Positions 50,901-63,716 of a DNA stretch of 64,000 nucleotides are shown here, one piece after another. Source of the DNA: Proteles cristata cristata. Taxonomy: Eukaryota > Chordata > Mammalia > Carnivora > Hyaenidae. Every line of letters starts with the position of its first letter. The first letter of the stretch is position 1. The notes beneath the pieces are model-generated. The model was not told the DNA's origin. It did no database searches and saw only the letters and a list, made by a program, of their open reading frames with translations. A program made the position numbers and the translations under genes. Where the stretch lies: the NCBI GenBank assembly GCA_017311185.1, contig JAESUZ010003088.1, forward strand, positions 1,178,001 through 1,242,000, written 5' to 3'.

Positions 50901-52020
50901 TTAAAAAGAAATTCATATTCTAAGAACAAACAGCACTAAATACCTCCTTTATTTTAATTAAACACATATGCTATTCTTTGAAGACAGACTCCCAATATTT
51001 CAATACCTTCTGAGCTATTTATCTTAAGGAGGCCTGAAATTTAGGTAGCTCACATTTTAGACTTGTCTGAAACTACTTCTACTCCTTTTCTTTCACAAGA
51101 TGCTTACTTGCTGATCCTGGATACTTAAAGTGACCCCTCTAGAAACTTCTATGTTTTTTGGTAGTAGCAGAGGTGGCTTGTTTTCTTTTTGTTTGTTTTG
51201 GGGCAATATTTGCAGGTACCAGTGATAACTAAATTTGCTAGTTAAACTTGATATACCTCTCAGTCCACCCCAATTTTCTGGCTGTCTTACTGAGATGTTT
51301 TAATACAATGGTACAAGGTATTTAACCAATAATGACAAGGGAAATCTTTGGCCTATGCTTGACCTTCATTATTTTGGTTTCTAGAAATTCCAGATACACA
51401 AATCTGGAACTTTTTGTCTGTATTATAAGAAACTTCAAACTGACCTAGCCAACATGTCTTTTGGCTATAAACAGGCTACATACAGTGACATCAACATATT
51501 TAAAAATGCTAACTGAAGCATATTAAATAATATACATTAATGTGGTCAAGTGAGAGGCAATTTGATTAGATTGTTCATTCATATTACTTTCAGGTCATAT
51601 GATAAGCAGCACCCTTTCTCGAAAAGAACATTTTAATAGGCAGAGGCCAATGCATGTTTAGTTCATTATAATTATGAGTCAAATGAAAACCAGAAGTGCC
51701 ACTAAGTTACAATACAATAAAATATTAAACCCAACTCTCTTTAGCTATGATGGAGACTATTACAATTAAAGTTACATAGACATGAAAAGAGAGAATCAGG
51801 GCTGGAACCAAGCACATTCTTCATTCTATTGTGTAAAGCCATCTACTGCTCATAGACCCTGAGGGATAAGGTGTTTTACAGATGAATTTTCGATGTTGTT
51901 TCTATGTTTTGTTGATTTAATTAACTGAAACTCACCCTTAATGCAATCTGAAAGCAGTAGTTTGAGATGCTTAATTTCACTTTCTTACTTTTTATAGAGG
52001 ATTACAAAAAATGGAGAAAT

Positions 52021-52160
52021 AAAAGCTACGTATACAGTTAGATATTATTTATTAAGGAGGATAGGTAGGTATAGACAGTTATTTTATTATAAAAGCTACG
52101 TATACAGTTAGATATTATTTATTAAGGAGGATAGGTAGGTATAGATAGTTATTTTATTAT
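52021..52160. repeat. 70-bp tandem duplication
   Basis: 52021-52090 and 52091-52160 are identical except for one base (ATAGACAG versus ATAGATAG). Unit starts AAAAGCTACGTATACAGTTAG and ends TTATTTTATTAT. Confidence 0.97.
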
Positions 52161-53278
52161 ATTTAGCAGATAATGAGGGGAAGAGGGAAATTTGGTTGAA
52201 TTTTGTAAAATATTGGCAAGGCTGAAATACATTTATATTCTACAAAAAAAGGTTGAAAGGTATCAATCATTAGACTTTTTCCCCCACAAAACATTTTTGA
52301 TAAATAACATATAGAAATAACCTTATTTTCTCCAAATACATTCAGCAAATGATAAAAAAAATGACCAATCCAGTATCTGAAGAGAACAAGACAAAGTACC
52401 ATTGCGATAGTTACTAAATTAAGAAAAAGAAAACAACACAACAAGATAGCAATTACTGACGTTCTGTGATAGTCGTTTATTTCCCTGAAATGTGTTTTGT
52501 TGGCCACATTATTTTACTCTAATATTTATATTTTTTTGGCTACCAGAAATTCATATACACAGAATGTGTATATGAATGTAAAATATGTATATATATGTAT
52601 ATATTCCATTCTATGGAGATAAATGTCATATGATAAATGTTTGACTTAAATCTAAATTCTTTTTCATATTATTTACTCAAGGTTGGCAGGAGAAGATACA
52701 TAGAATTGGGTTAAAACATAAGAATAGATATATGATAATTGTAAATAGGCTACTGACAATGAAAAAAAACCAGAAAAATACATGAGCATTTGTATTAACT
52801 TTATCTCCAAGTTATTAGATTAAAAATGTTTACCTTAAATATGAAACATCCATGTTTGAAAATAGATGCATATTACACATATCTTTCTATCTTCCTCATT
52901 AAATTAATATTCTAACTGAGAGAGGATGAAGAGCATGGGGGTTAAGGAGAAACAGCCCATTTTCCAATGGTTGCGTGTCCCCCTCTAGATATTTATTTAT
53001 TTCTCCTAGATAATAAGAGAACTATCATAATGAATTTTATTTTGGTTGCTTTCTGTACCTTAAAAAATCATGTACCACAAACCTCAGCTGACTATAGGCA
53101 CACCTAAAGAAACTGTATACTTATCTGCTATGACTTCTGTAAAAACAAGGACCTCCCAGGTAATGCCGCTCACATATAGGATTTATTAAATAAAAATAAA
53201 CTAGAAGATTTAAAAAAGCCTTGTCAGGAGAAAGGGAATAACTAAGTTACATCATATTCTTGGAACTTAGTTTCCTCA

Positions 53279-53842
<564 letters not shown>

Positions 53843-55458
53843 TCAGCTCGTCATTACGGCATACACAAAATATATAAACCAAGAAATTCACAAGTACACT
53901 GACTTGATCTTTGCTTCTGTGAAGCTAATTTAACCAAGCTGGGCTTCCTTTAAATTCAACTTTAACAGAATATACTCAGCTACTTACACGTCTCCTTATG
54001 TTTTATCTTTTGGATTATATTCAATTAAAAAAGGAGAAGTAAAACATTCTTTGGAAATATATGCCTATGTACTTGTCTTCAAGTTTATTGAATACTACTG
54101 ATAGATTATTATTACCAAAGACAACAGACATCAGTTCTGAAACAGATTGCTCCATAAACATGCTTCTTTCCCTTTTCTTCATTTCCACTCCTACCATTCC
54201 AAGCAAATGGATTCGTTTGTTCTGACTACAGAGAGTAGAATTTCATAGGATGGAATAATTACACATTCAGCATATGACAATTTCCTTTAGGTTCTATTAA
54301 AATAAAAGGCTATGTGTGCCAAGAGCATTTTTCTCTGAATTACATACCAAAGGTATTAGCTATTTTCAAGACTCTCACGTTCACCATTATTCCACCAATC
54401 TGTTAACTTAAAGGCATTTTTCTTGATACCCTGGAATTAGTCAAGGACCGAAGCTGAGGACAATGTGAGTGGTATTCTACAATTTAAGTTCACACAGTTA
54501 CCAATAACTACTTTCAGTCACCTCTCCACAGATATGGAGAACACCATCAGGTAACAGCAGCCCACCTACCACCATCTGACACCGTCACCCACTGTGAGTA
54601 TAAGATGACTGACAGGACAGAGGGTATTCTGACTTCAGTGAAGTGAGATTTGTGGAAGAGTTATTCCCAATGGGGGGGAGAATGCCGAGAGATTTAATTC
54701 CTAATTTAGGAAAGTGTCTGACAAAAAGAAAGACATGTAGTGATTTTAGTTGAATGACTGCTTAGTCAGTGACTTACTCAACAGTGCCAAGACTCTCTAA
54801 GCAAGGTTAAAGAGATGACACAAGGGACAATGTCATTTAGAAGGTCATAACAATGCTTTTTCAAATTCTGTAGCTTTGAGAAGTAAGGAGATAGATTCCA
54901 CACAAGCCTGCCAACCTGAGCATAAGCACTAGAGGAGTGTAAGATCAGGATCAAGTCTGGTCACCTCCATGGTTCAGGAAGCTAGGAAAGGTACAGCATG
55001 AATGCCACTGGCTCGTAACCCACCTGAAGATGTGGCTAAATTGTTCAGGGACTACCAATGCCTAGAGATGCTGCCCAGGACAGAGTCCTTCATCAGCGAG
55101 TAAGTTGGTGCCAGCCCGTGTCCCTCACCATCCTTACAACACTCACAAGTCAGATGGCAGAGAATACTCATTGGAGCGAACCAAGGAGAATACTGGATCT
55201 TCATCTACCGTGCCCCTTTTTGAGCTCCCTCTTCCTTACTTTAGCATTTTAGGAGAATGGATCCCAAAGACAGAAGAGCACAAAAGTGATTAAAAGCAGG
55301 AATGCCTTCTCACTCCATGCGCCATAACCACAGACAGATACTATCTGCAAAGGATGTCTGCAAGTGTACGATTATAGGTTTAATTAAGAGAATTGGAATT
55401 TAAAGGAAAAAACAGAAATCAAACCATGACTAAAGGAAAAAAAAGATTTAAACCAGAA

Positions 55459-55675
55459 AACAGACTTTCAACTACAGAGAACAAACAGATGGTTAGCAAA
55501 GGGGAGGTGGGTGGGGGGATGGATGAAATAGGTGATGGGGACTAAGGAGGGTGCTTGTCGATGAAAAGTGCTGAGTAATGTAAAGAACTGCTATACCACT
55601 ATATTGTATACCTGAAACTGTAATGTAATGTAACATTGTATGTTAACTACACTGGAATTAAAATTTTAAAAAAAT
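55459..55675 (+). mobile_element. LINE-1 3' end, plus strand
   Basis: AACAAACAGATGGTTAGCAAAGG, GAAATAGGTGATGGGGAC, ACTATATTGTATACCTGAAAC, TGTTAACTACACTGGAATTAAAATT (in part): LINE-1 3' UTR in order. Confidence 0.85.
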
Positions 55676-55914
55676 GAGAGGATTGGGTCTTAAATGAAAA
55701 AAAAAAAAGCATACAAACAGAGCCAGATCTGGTCAAAATCTAACTAAGGGACCTACTGTAGTGAAGAAAAGGGATGTTCAATAAAGCAGTTCTGAGAATG
55801 AGATGGCTGAGGCTCAAAGAAAAACATTTTGTGCTTTTTAATTCACTAAACTGAGACACTTCAATAAACATGTTTTGTTAACACAAATAGAAAGCATTAA
55901 AAATGATTACTAAA

Positions 55915-56400
55915 ATACTATAATTTATTGAGCATTTACTTTGTAACTAAGTATATTTTACAATATTAACTCATTTGATTCTGTTTTTAATGTTTATTAT
56001 TTATTTTGAGAAAGAGAGAAAGAGAGCGAGCAGGGGAGAAGCAAAGAGGGGGAGGGGGAGAGGGAGGGAGAGAGGGAGGGAAGGAGGGAGGGAGGGAGGG
56101 AGGGAGAGAGAGAGAGAAAGAGAGAGAGAATCCCAAGCAGACTCCATTGTGTCAGCACAGAGTCTGATGCAGACCTTGAACTCACGAACAGTGAAATCAT
56201 GACCTGAGCTGAAATCAACAAGAGTCGGGTACTTAACCAACTAAGCCACTCAGGCGTCCCAACTCATTTGATCCTTACAACAGCATTCCAAGGTACTGTT
56301 TTTATAATCATTTTACAGATGAGGATACTGAAATTCAGAAAAATTAAAGACCTTGCCAAAGTTCCCACCACTAGTATATATCAAATACAGAATTTATTTC
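55915..56400 (+). repeat. MIR split by a SINE
   Basis: TTGAGCATTTACTTTGTAAC...AACTCATTTGATT before the SINE and AACTCATTTGATCCTTACAAC...TTACAGATGAGGATACTGAAATTCAG after it. The repeated AACTCATTTGAT is the SINE target duplication inside the MIR. Confidence 0.85.
55982..56260 (-). mobile_element. CAN-SINE with expanded GGGA tract, minus strand
   Basis: Minus-strand SINE ending CTTAACCAACTAAGCCACTCAGGCGTCCC. Its internal GA region has grown to an uninterrupted purine stretch of about 110 bp (GAGA and GGGA units, 56012-56129). Flanked by the AACTCATTTGAT duplication. Confidence 0.95.
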
Positions 56401-56444
56401 ATTTCCCAGGTTATGACCTTCCTTCAATGAAGTGTGTTATTCCA

Positions 56445-56575
56445 TACACAAGCACATATACACACATGTATACATATATGTACATGTAATGCATAACATA
56501 ATAATCTACCCATATACATATATATATATATACATACATACACACATATATATATATACACACACACATATACAC
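56445..56575. repeat. Compound CA/TA microsatellite
   Basis: ACACAAGCACATATACACAC then TATATA/CATACA/CACACA runs. The minus-strand open frame over it is repeat-encoded. Confidence 0.85.
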
Positions 56576-58129
56576 GCAGCTCTTTAATATGCTGTTTTTT
56601 AAAAAAAAATTCTGGGTGGTTTCTAATGTGTCTGTGTGCGGCAATGAAAGAAATATGGAGAATATGCCAAAGCTGAAGTTATTTAAGAGATTAAAATGGA
56701 TAATTATTTCAGTATGGACTGTGCTGTACACATAAGAGGAAAACCTTTGTTTAATTTGGACTGCAATAAAATACCATACTTACAAGTCAATTTACAGTCT
56801 TTGTCAGCATGCACATCCAAAATACCACAAGAATCTCCTTTTTTAAAGGACATGTAAGACTTTCTAGCACAAAGGGGACTATTCTGACCATCAATAAAGG
56901 GATGTAGAACAGCCAATTTCACTATGAAAGGAAACCAGCATTGTTGTATTTGGATAATTCACATTCTGTACAGCAAAAGCATCTCCATGTTAAACAAGGG
57001 CTGGCTTTTAACTACTATCCCTGTGCAAATGCTGAGGAAAGAGAGAAAAATTTATTCAGACCATCTGTAAATAAGGCAAGCCCAGGGAATGTGTGATAAA
57101 CATGTACAGTTTGAAATATGCAATATATTCTATTTGAAAACAAAAAACTATTTCAAGATGCTGCACTCAAGTGGGACTTGCCACAAATGAACCTCAACCC
57201 TCTAGATTTTTCTCCCTGAGGGGTTTCAACATCTTCTGAAATAATGTGCAAGTATATGACTGCAAATCACAACACTCTAGGCTCCTGTAAAAATGATGTC
57301 TTCATAGCCGTGTTCAAGAGAAGACAGGAACAATGCTATTAATTTATGAAAGCAGGTGTTTATACAGTTTACCACATACCATTTGCCAGGCAAAAGACAA
57401 AAGGGGAAATGTATACTTTTGAGCTGGTTTCTAAAACTGGTTGTAGTTTCAATACTCTGTAGAATTCACCATTATCCAGTTTGTAGATGGACAAGACATT
57501 TAGTTTTCCTTTGCCTTTTTATGGTCTTTTCTTCCCAAATGTATCATATTCAGTTTGTCTATATTAGTAAAACATGAGTAAATCTCTTAGCCCATGCCTG
57601 AAAATTACTTTTACTTTTCAAGAATTTTCTTCTTAAAAATCAGCTACCATAAACTCAGGAGCGCCAGACACTTTTTGAAACAATATATACACATAAGTTT
57701 AATTACACGATCTTCATAGTTTCTGTCTGAAAAGGGAGAAAAAAGATTACTATTATGCTGGTCACCTAGTTTACCTAGTTTTAGACAAGAAGAGAATATC
57801 TACAAGCTCATTGGAATGCCAGAATTGCAATCTCCATATTAAAGCAAGTCTGAAATGTTTATTTAAATGTAGCAGTGATATAATGGTTTTGGTTCAGTAA
57901 TTTCTTATTAATATATACCATACCGTTTATTTATGCCCTTAATCAATAAGCATAACAGTAAAAAAATATATTCATTCCTTAAACATTCACTCTACCCCTA
58001 TTATGGTGAGGACTACTAGCTTCTGAGACCAAAGGAATCATAAGCAAAAAGAGCTTGGGGAATGCTTTATGCTCAAGTCATAAAAGGACATGATTTTAAG
58101 GCATACATACTTAATAGACCTAATGATAT

Positions 58130-58690
58130 TTCAGGCCACAGCAGAGTATATTTTGCAATGATGCCAATGATAATATCTCCCATTCCAAATGCTCTTCTGG
58201 GATGAGATTCACCACTCTCCCATCCAGAGAGGGAATTTAGTTCTATACTCCTGAAGCCGAGCGGACCCTGTGACTGCTCTGACCAATGGAATACAGCAAA
58301 AGGGAATTATGTCAGTTCTGAGTGTGGCTCTTAACTAGCCTGGAAACTTCCTCCTCCTGCCTTCTTGGGAGGCTACTGTCATGTAAGATGTGCCATGACC
58401 CTGAGATCCCCATGTTATAAGGAGCCTGGTCTGTGACTGAAGAGACTGTAATAGATGAGACCTGAGGTGGAGACAGAGAGAAGCCACAGAGTATTGAGAC
58501 AGTAGACACATGAGTAAAGAAACAAGAGGTAAATCTTCCACCTCAACAGACCAAAGGAAGCCATGTGGATTAGAGATGAATTGCCTGCATGAATCCTTTT
58601 TGAATTCCTGATTCATAGAATTGTGAGGAAAATAAAATGGTTGTTTTAGGTAACTAAGTTTTACAGTAGTTTGCTAGGCAGCAATAGAGA
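58130..58690 (+). mobile_element. Old MLT1-type LTR
   Basis: TGGGAGGCTACTGTCATG-like mid part, AGGAAGCCATGTGGATTAG, and the end TAAGTTTTACAGTAGTTTGCTAGGCAGCAATAGA (in part), the MLT1 3' end pattern. Left limit approximate. Confidence 0.55.
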
Positions 58691-58699
58691 GGAAGTCAA

Positions 58700-59330
58700 G
58701 CACCATGTTAGAAACTCAGCTAAATAAATAAATTTGCTCTTCATCTGAAGGGACTTCTAATTGAATAAAGGAGACAAACAATTAAGTGTGCATTGATAAT
58801 GCAGTATCCTCAAACAGAGGATGTCTAAGGTGTTGTGGAAACACATGGAATTGCCTCCTATCTCGGAGTTGGGACATCAGAAAAAGATTCTTTGGATCTT
58901 GGATCTAAAAGATACGTAAGTGTTAGTTCCAAAAAGGAGTGGCGATAATGGTGTTCCCGGAAACAGGATGGCATGTGGAAAGACCTCAAAGTGGGTGAGA
59001 ACACTGATCATTCCAGGAACTAGAAGAAACTTAGAGTGAAGGCACCATGAACAGAGAGGAGGTGAGTGGCAATGAATAAGGATGGGAAGGCATGCAGGGG
59101 TCAGATCACAAAGGGCTTTGATTGCTACATTAAGGAATCTTGCCTTTATTCTAAGGGAAATGGGAAACCGTTAAGCGATTTTAAGCTATGGAGAGACTTG
59201 ATCAGTGCCGCATTTTAGGAAAAAAACCTTTGCACAGTCTGCAGCAGGAAGATTAGACTGAAGAAGGGGCAAGGCTAAAGGCAACTAGACCACTTATGGA
59301 CCATTACAGTGATATAGGCGAGAGAAAATG
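58700..59330 (+). repeat. Ancient mammalian interspersed repeat, family not named
   Basis: GGTCAGATCACAAAGGGCTTTG, GCCTTTATTCTAAGGGAAATGGG, TTACAGTGATATAGGCGAGAG correspond to the segments at 11260-11520. Purine-rich, diverged. Confidence 0.55.
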
Positions 59331-60229
59331 GCTGTCGGAGGCAGGAAAGTGCCTTCATGGCTGGAGATATGTGTATTGTTCTGAGTGATATTTAAGCAGC
59401 TGAAATCTATAGGAACGAGTACTTGGATATAAGGGTCTGATGCTCAGAATGAAATCTGTAGAGAAATAGCTATCTATCTTTAATGAGTACATCATTAGGG
59501 GAGTGGAAGGATGATGAGAAACAGAAGCCATCTGCTGATGGGGCAGGCATCCGGATAGGTCAAGGGTTTGAGAGGAGGCTTTACTCAAAGACTTTACTAG
59601 AGATGAGAATTACAGCATTGGATCAAAAACGTAGATGTAACTGAAATTCCAATGTTAAGGATTTGTTTAAGTAAATCACAGTATGCTTTTGTCTAATATG
59701 AATACCTAAATAAAAAGCTATTGATGTGGAAAAAATACACCATTCTGTAAAAAGAATAGCTTATAAAATAGTATGGGCACATCACAAATTCAATGCAATG
59801 TAGGTATATACAGCGATGAGAGACTGAAAAGATCTTTACTGAGGTCTTAACAGTGACCACTGACTACACAGATCATTGACACTTTTGTGTTTTCATTTTA
59901 TCTGTATTTTCAAATATTTCTATAGTAAACATGCAGAATATATTGTATCATCAAAGAGCAATAATAATTTTGTGTTACTATTGTTTAATGGGCTACACCT
60001 ACTTCTTATTAGCATCCAGTGTTATTTCCAATCACAATCCTGAAAATGAAATTCTTAATACCTTCAGAGGCTGAAAATCATCATTTCAAAAAGGCTGGAT
60101 CTAATAAAATAGGATTTTAAGTGCAGGTAACCAACACATTTGCCAATTATGCATATTCATTTTGAATTCGTATAAGTTTTCATCCCCCTAATGCAGCAGG
60201 GGGTAAGTCAACTCTAGGTGTCCTGTGGC
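59331..60229. other. Intron DNA, nothing recognised
   Basis: AT-rich, no repeat or exon seen. Confidence 0.5.
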
Positions 60230-61380
60230 ATCAGACTCCTTTCATCAAACACTTACTGAGGTAAGCTTTGTAGAATCTCAATGACACGAGTGAGACATGA
60301 GCTCTGCCCTCAGAGAGTTTTTAATTTAAATAGCAAAACATACCAATAGCAAACCCTAATGCAACATGAAAACTGATTAGCGTGGTTGCAGAGCTGTGAA
60401 CAGGCCGTTGTAAAGAGAAAACAATGGGTTGATTTTTGCCAGGCGGCCAGATGAAAGTTTCACAGACGGGATGCATTTTAATAGGGTCTGGAAAGATGAG
60501 AAGCGCTTGCCCAGGCAGTCAAGGAAACAGCACGTGCTAACACATGTGTGCCTAGTGAGGACACTAAAAATTTTGGTGATGGCCATGAGAGGCAAGCGTG
60601 ATCTCTCTCTTCTGTCGGCTTCAGAGCAGACCTCTCTTGGCCAGGAAGTGGCAATGCTGACCAGATGTTGGTTAATAATGCAAATTCAGGGAATTTCGAA
60701 CAAAGAAATTAGAAAAGAAAGTGTATGGAGACTGTGAGGGAAGAGGTAAGTAAAGGGGAGGGACTGGGAAAGGCTCTGAGCACTGGGCTTAAACAGTAAG
60801 ACTTGACTCTAAATGTGGGGGTCATTACCAGACTTGTGGTGTGTAAAGAAAGATACTGCGGAGGGCGAACAGAAAAGAGGAGACAGAAGAAAAGTGCACG
60901 TCAGTTCAAGAATTATGGCAGAACTTCAAGGGATTGGGATGGTGGGCGTGCCTTAGAAGCTACTGGAATGAAAACAAAGGAACAAAAGCAAAAGATATTT
61001 TGAAGCCAGAAACGAAGGGATTGTGAATGATTTAACTTATGGAATGGTAGGAAGATAGGAGAAAAAAAATAAACAGGATAATTCAGCTGGTCTAAAAATG
61101 ACACATTTTTTTGTGATCTTTGGCTACTTTATTTTTAATATGTGAGTCAAATAAATAAGGATTAATGATTCTAAACAGGATAGCCAACAAAAGATAGAAA
61201 AAGTTTGAAAGGTCAAGGGCAAAGAATGAAGAACTTGGTTCGGAACAAGTGTAGTGTGAGATAGATCTCCAAATGAAAATATCATTGTGGTGCTCAGGAA
61301 AAAGGGTGGGCTGGCTAAATAAATTTGAAAGCCATCAGAATATAAGTAATTGTTCAACCAAGCAATGAGGTGATGGCATA
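60230..61380 (+). repeat. Ancient mammalian interspersed repeat pieces
   Basis: CAAACACTTACTGAGGTAAGC, GAGCTCTGCCCTCAGAGAG and AATAGGGTCTGGAAAGATGAG are degraded parts of the same repeat. Open frames at 60377-60737 are inside it. Confidence 0.4.
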
Positions 61381-61490
61381 AAGGTGAGGACAGTAGGAAA
61401 CTAATTTACAAACATCTCATTTTGAGTCCCACAACAACTTAGAAATTTGTCAACACTACAGAAAGCTTATACATGTTAAAGATGGACAAG

Positions 61491-61696
61491 TCTTTTTTTT
61501 AAATGATTATTTACTTACTTATTGAAAGAGATGGAGATGGAGGGGCAGAGAGAGAGGGAGAGAGAAAATCCTGAGCAGGATCCATGCAGTCAGCACAGAG
61601 CTCAACACAGGGCTTGATCCCACTAACTGTGAGACCACGACCATAGTCAAAATCAAGGGACCAACGCTTAATCAACTTAGCCATCCAGGTGTCCCC
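61491..61696 (-). mobile_element. CAN-SINE, minus strand
   Basis: TTTTTTTAAATGATTATTTAC side, GGGGCAGAGAGAGAGGGAGAG, ending AACTTAGCCATCCAGGTGTCCCC. AGATGGACAAGTCTTT occurs on both sides. Confidence 0.93.
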
Positions 61697-62530
61697 AAGA
61701 TGGACAAGTCTTTAGACTGCTCATTAGTAGGTTACTGTCTGTAGACTCATGGAAGCAAAATGGTAGGAGTCAGAATGCAGTGGGCTGAAGTGTGCGTCAG
61801 AATGAGTAAGCAGAGTCCATTGCATGGCCCTATCGAGTAGAAGAGGAGGAGAGCAGATAACTAGAATAGGAAGCTACGAAAAAGGAACATTTAAAAGTAG
61901 TAGGATTAACAGTGACGTGAAAGAAGAACACACTGAAGAGGAAGAAGCTGGAAAATCAGGATGCATAAAAGGTGCACTGATTTTGATTGATTTGAGGAAG
62001 GTGGAGAGGATAATATGAACACAAAGAAGGAGCTTACCAGGAAGAAGCTACTGTGTACCACTTACAACACAGAGGGGAATGGTGGGGAAATACATGATCT
62101 GAGAGAATGAAAGGAGAATGCTGAGAGATTTCAGAAGACAGAGCCTCTATTAGCCTCTCATGTGCTTCAAATAGGAGCAGTGGAGATGGTCTGTGACCTT
62201 AATAGGGAAAGAGATGTCCTATTTGTTCTCATTCTCCATGAGGTTTCAAGGGTTAACACTATTAAAGGTAAATGTATGGCAATTCCAGTTCCCCCTTGTC
62301 ACACAGAAGAAGGCTTAACTACCTCCTTCATTTTAGAGAGTGTGTGATTTGAATTTGGTAAGAACCTCTTACTGATAGAATAATTAATAAACATTGCAAA
62401 TTCTATTTTAATCTACAGAATTCAAGCAGTATAAATCAGAATGCATTATTTATTCAAGCAAATTGAAGGATGATCTTCTAAGGCAAATAACATACTTAGT
62501 TTCAAATGATGTTGGAAATACAGAAAGTTT

Positions 62531-62536
62531 CGTGTG

Positions 62537-62578
<42 letters not shown>
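62531..62578 (+). repeat. GT microsatellite
   Basis: CGTGTGTGTGTGCG followed by an uninterrupted GT run, about 46 bp in all. Confidence 0.95.
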
Positions 62579-62581
<3 letters not shown>

Positions 62582-62753
62582 TATAATGTCTCAGGGGTAA
62601 TGAAATAGTACAAACAAAATCATCAACAATGAGAGGAGCTAACATGATGCGGTAGTAGTTTTTATGTGGTAGAAATGACAAGTGAAGTATTTATTTGTGT
62701 GTAACAAAAATGTATTGGTTGGCAATGCTGAATTTTTGGCTAAAAAAAAATCC

Positions 62754-62795
<42 letters not shown>
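62754..62795 (+). repeat. AC microsatellite
   Basis: Uninterrupted CA/AC run of about 40 bp, the complement of the GT run about 180 bp to the left. Confidence 0.95.
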
Positions 62796-62799
<4 letters not shown>

Positions 62800-62955
62800 A
62801 TTGAGTAAACTGGACAAAAGGACTCCAACTCAATACTTCAACCAAAATAAATGTACCTAGGGCCACAGCAAAATGAATATACCAAACTCCTTTTGCAACA
62901 TAACAGCGAGGAGGGCATGCATCATTCCGCAGACTTAAGTTAAAAAGATGGGAGA

Positions 62956-63183
62956 GGGGCACTTGGGTGGCTCAGTCGGGTTAAACGTTTGACTTCGCCT
63001 CAGGTCATGATCCCACGGTTTGTGGGTTTGAGTCCTGCATCAAGCTCCGTGCTGACAGCTCAGAGCCTAGAGGCTGTTTCAGATTCTGTATCTTCCTCTC
63101 TCTCTGACCCTCCCCATTGCTCACACTGTCTCTCTCTCTCTCACACACAAATAAAAACATTAAAAAAATTTAAAAAAATAAAT
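62956..63183 (+). mobile_element. CAN-SINE, plus strand, first of a tandem pair
   Basis: GGGGCACTTGGGTGGCTCAGTCGGG head, CT tract, AAATAAAAACATTAAAAAAATT tail. Preceded by AAAAAGATGGGAGA (62942-62955). Confidence 0.93.
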
Positions 63184-63197
63184 AAAAAGATGGGAGA

Positions 63198-63416
63198 AGG
63201 GGTGCCTGGGTGGCTCAGTCGGTTAAGTGTCTGACTTCGGCTCAGGTCATGATCTCACGGTTTGTGGGTTCAAGCCCTGCGTCAGGCTGTGCTGATAGCC
63301 AGCTCAGAGCCTGAAGCCTGTTCAGATTCTGTATCTCCCTCTCTCTCTGACCCTCCCCTGCTCATGTTGTCTCTCTTTCTCTATCAGAAATAAATAAAAC
63401 ATTAAAACAATTTAAA
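63198..63416 (+). mobile_element. CAN-SINE, plus strand, second of a tandem pair
   Basis: GGGTGCCTGGGTGGCTCAGTCGG head, GGCTCAGGTCATGATCTCACGG, AGAAATAAATAAAACATT tail. Preceded by a second copy of AAAAAGATGGGAGA (63184-63197) and followed by a third, slightly changed copy (63417-63430). Confidence 0.94.
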
Positions 63417-63716
63417 AAAAAGAAGGGAGAAAATCTTTCCACAGACCAAAGCAGTGACTTACCCATGCATAAGGAAAACTAAAATGCAAAACCAGGCATC
63501 ATCAATAAAATGCTCTAAGAGTAGCAAGCCATATATATACCACATGATCTCCATGTGTTTACGAATGCAATTATCATAAGTGGGTGAGTAGCGACGCACA
63601 TTATTTTATGGTTGCAAGTTCACTGGGATCAATTAATCTAATGTTCTGGTCAACACGACTACTTGATATGTTAATTACTGGGGCTTTACTACATGATGGT
63701 ACTGGAAAAAGGGCTA

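Noticed and set aside
52163..52507. 114-codon hydrophobic frame, minus strand, in intron B-C
   Set aside because: An AT-rich intron gives Phe/Leu/Ile-rich frames by chance. No ROBO1 similarity or splice sites that would include it.
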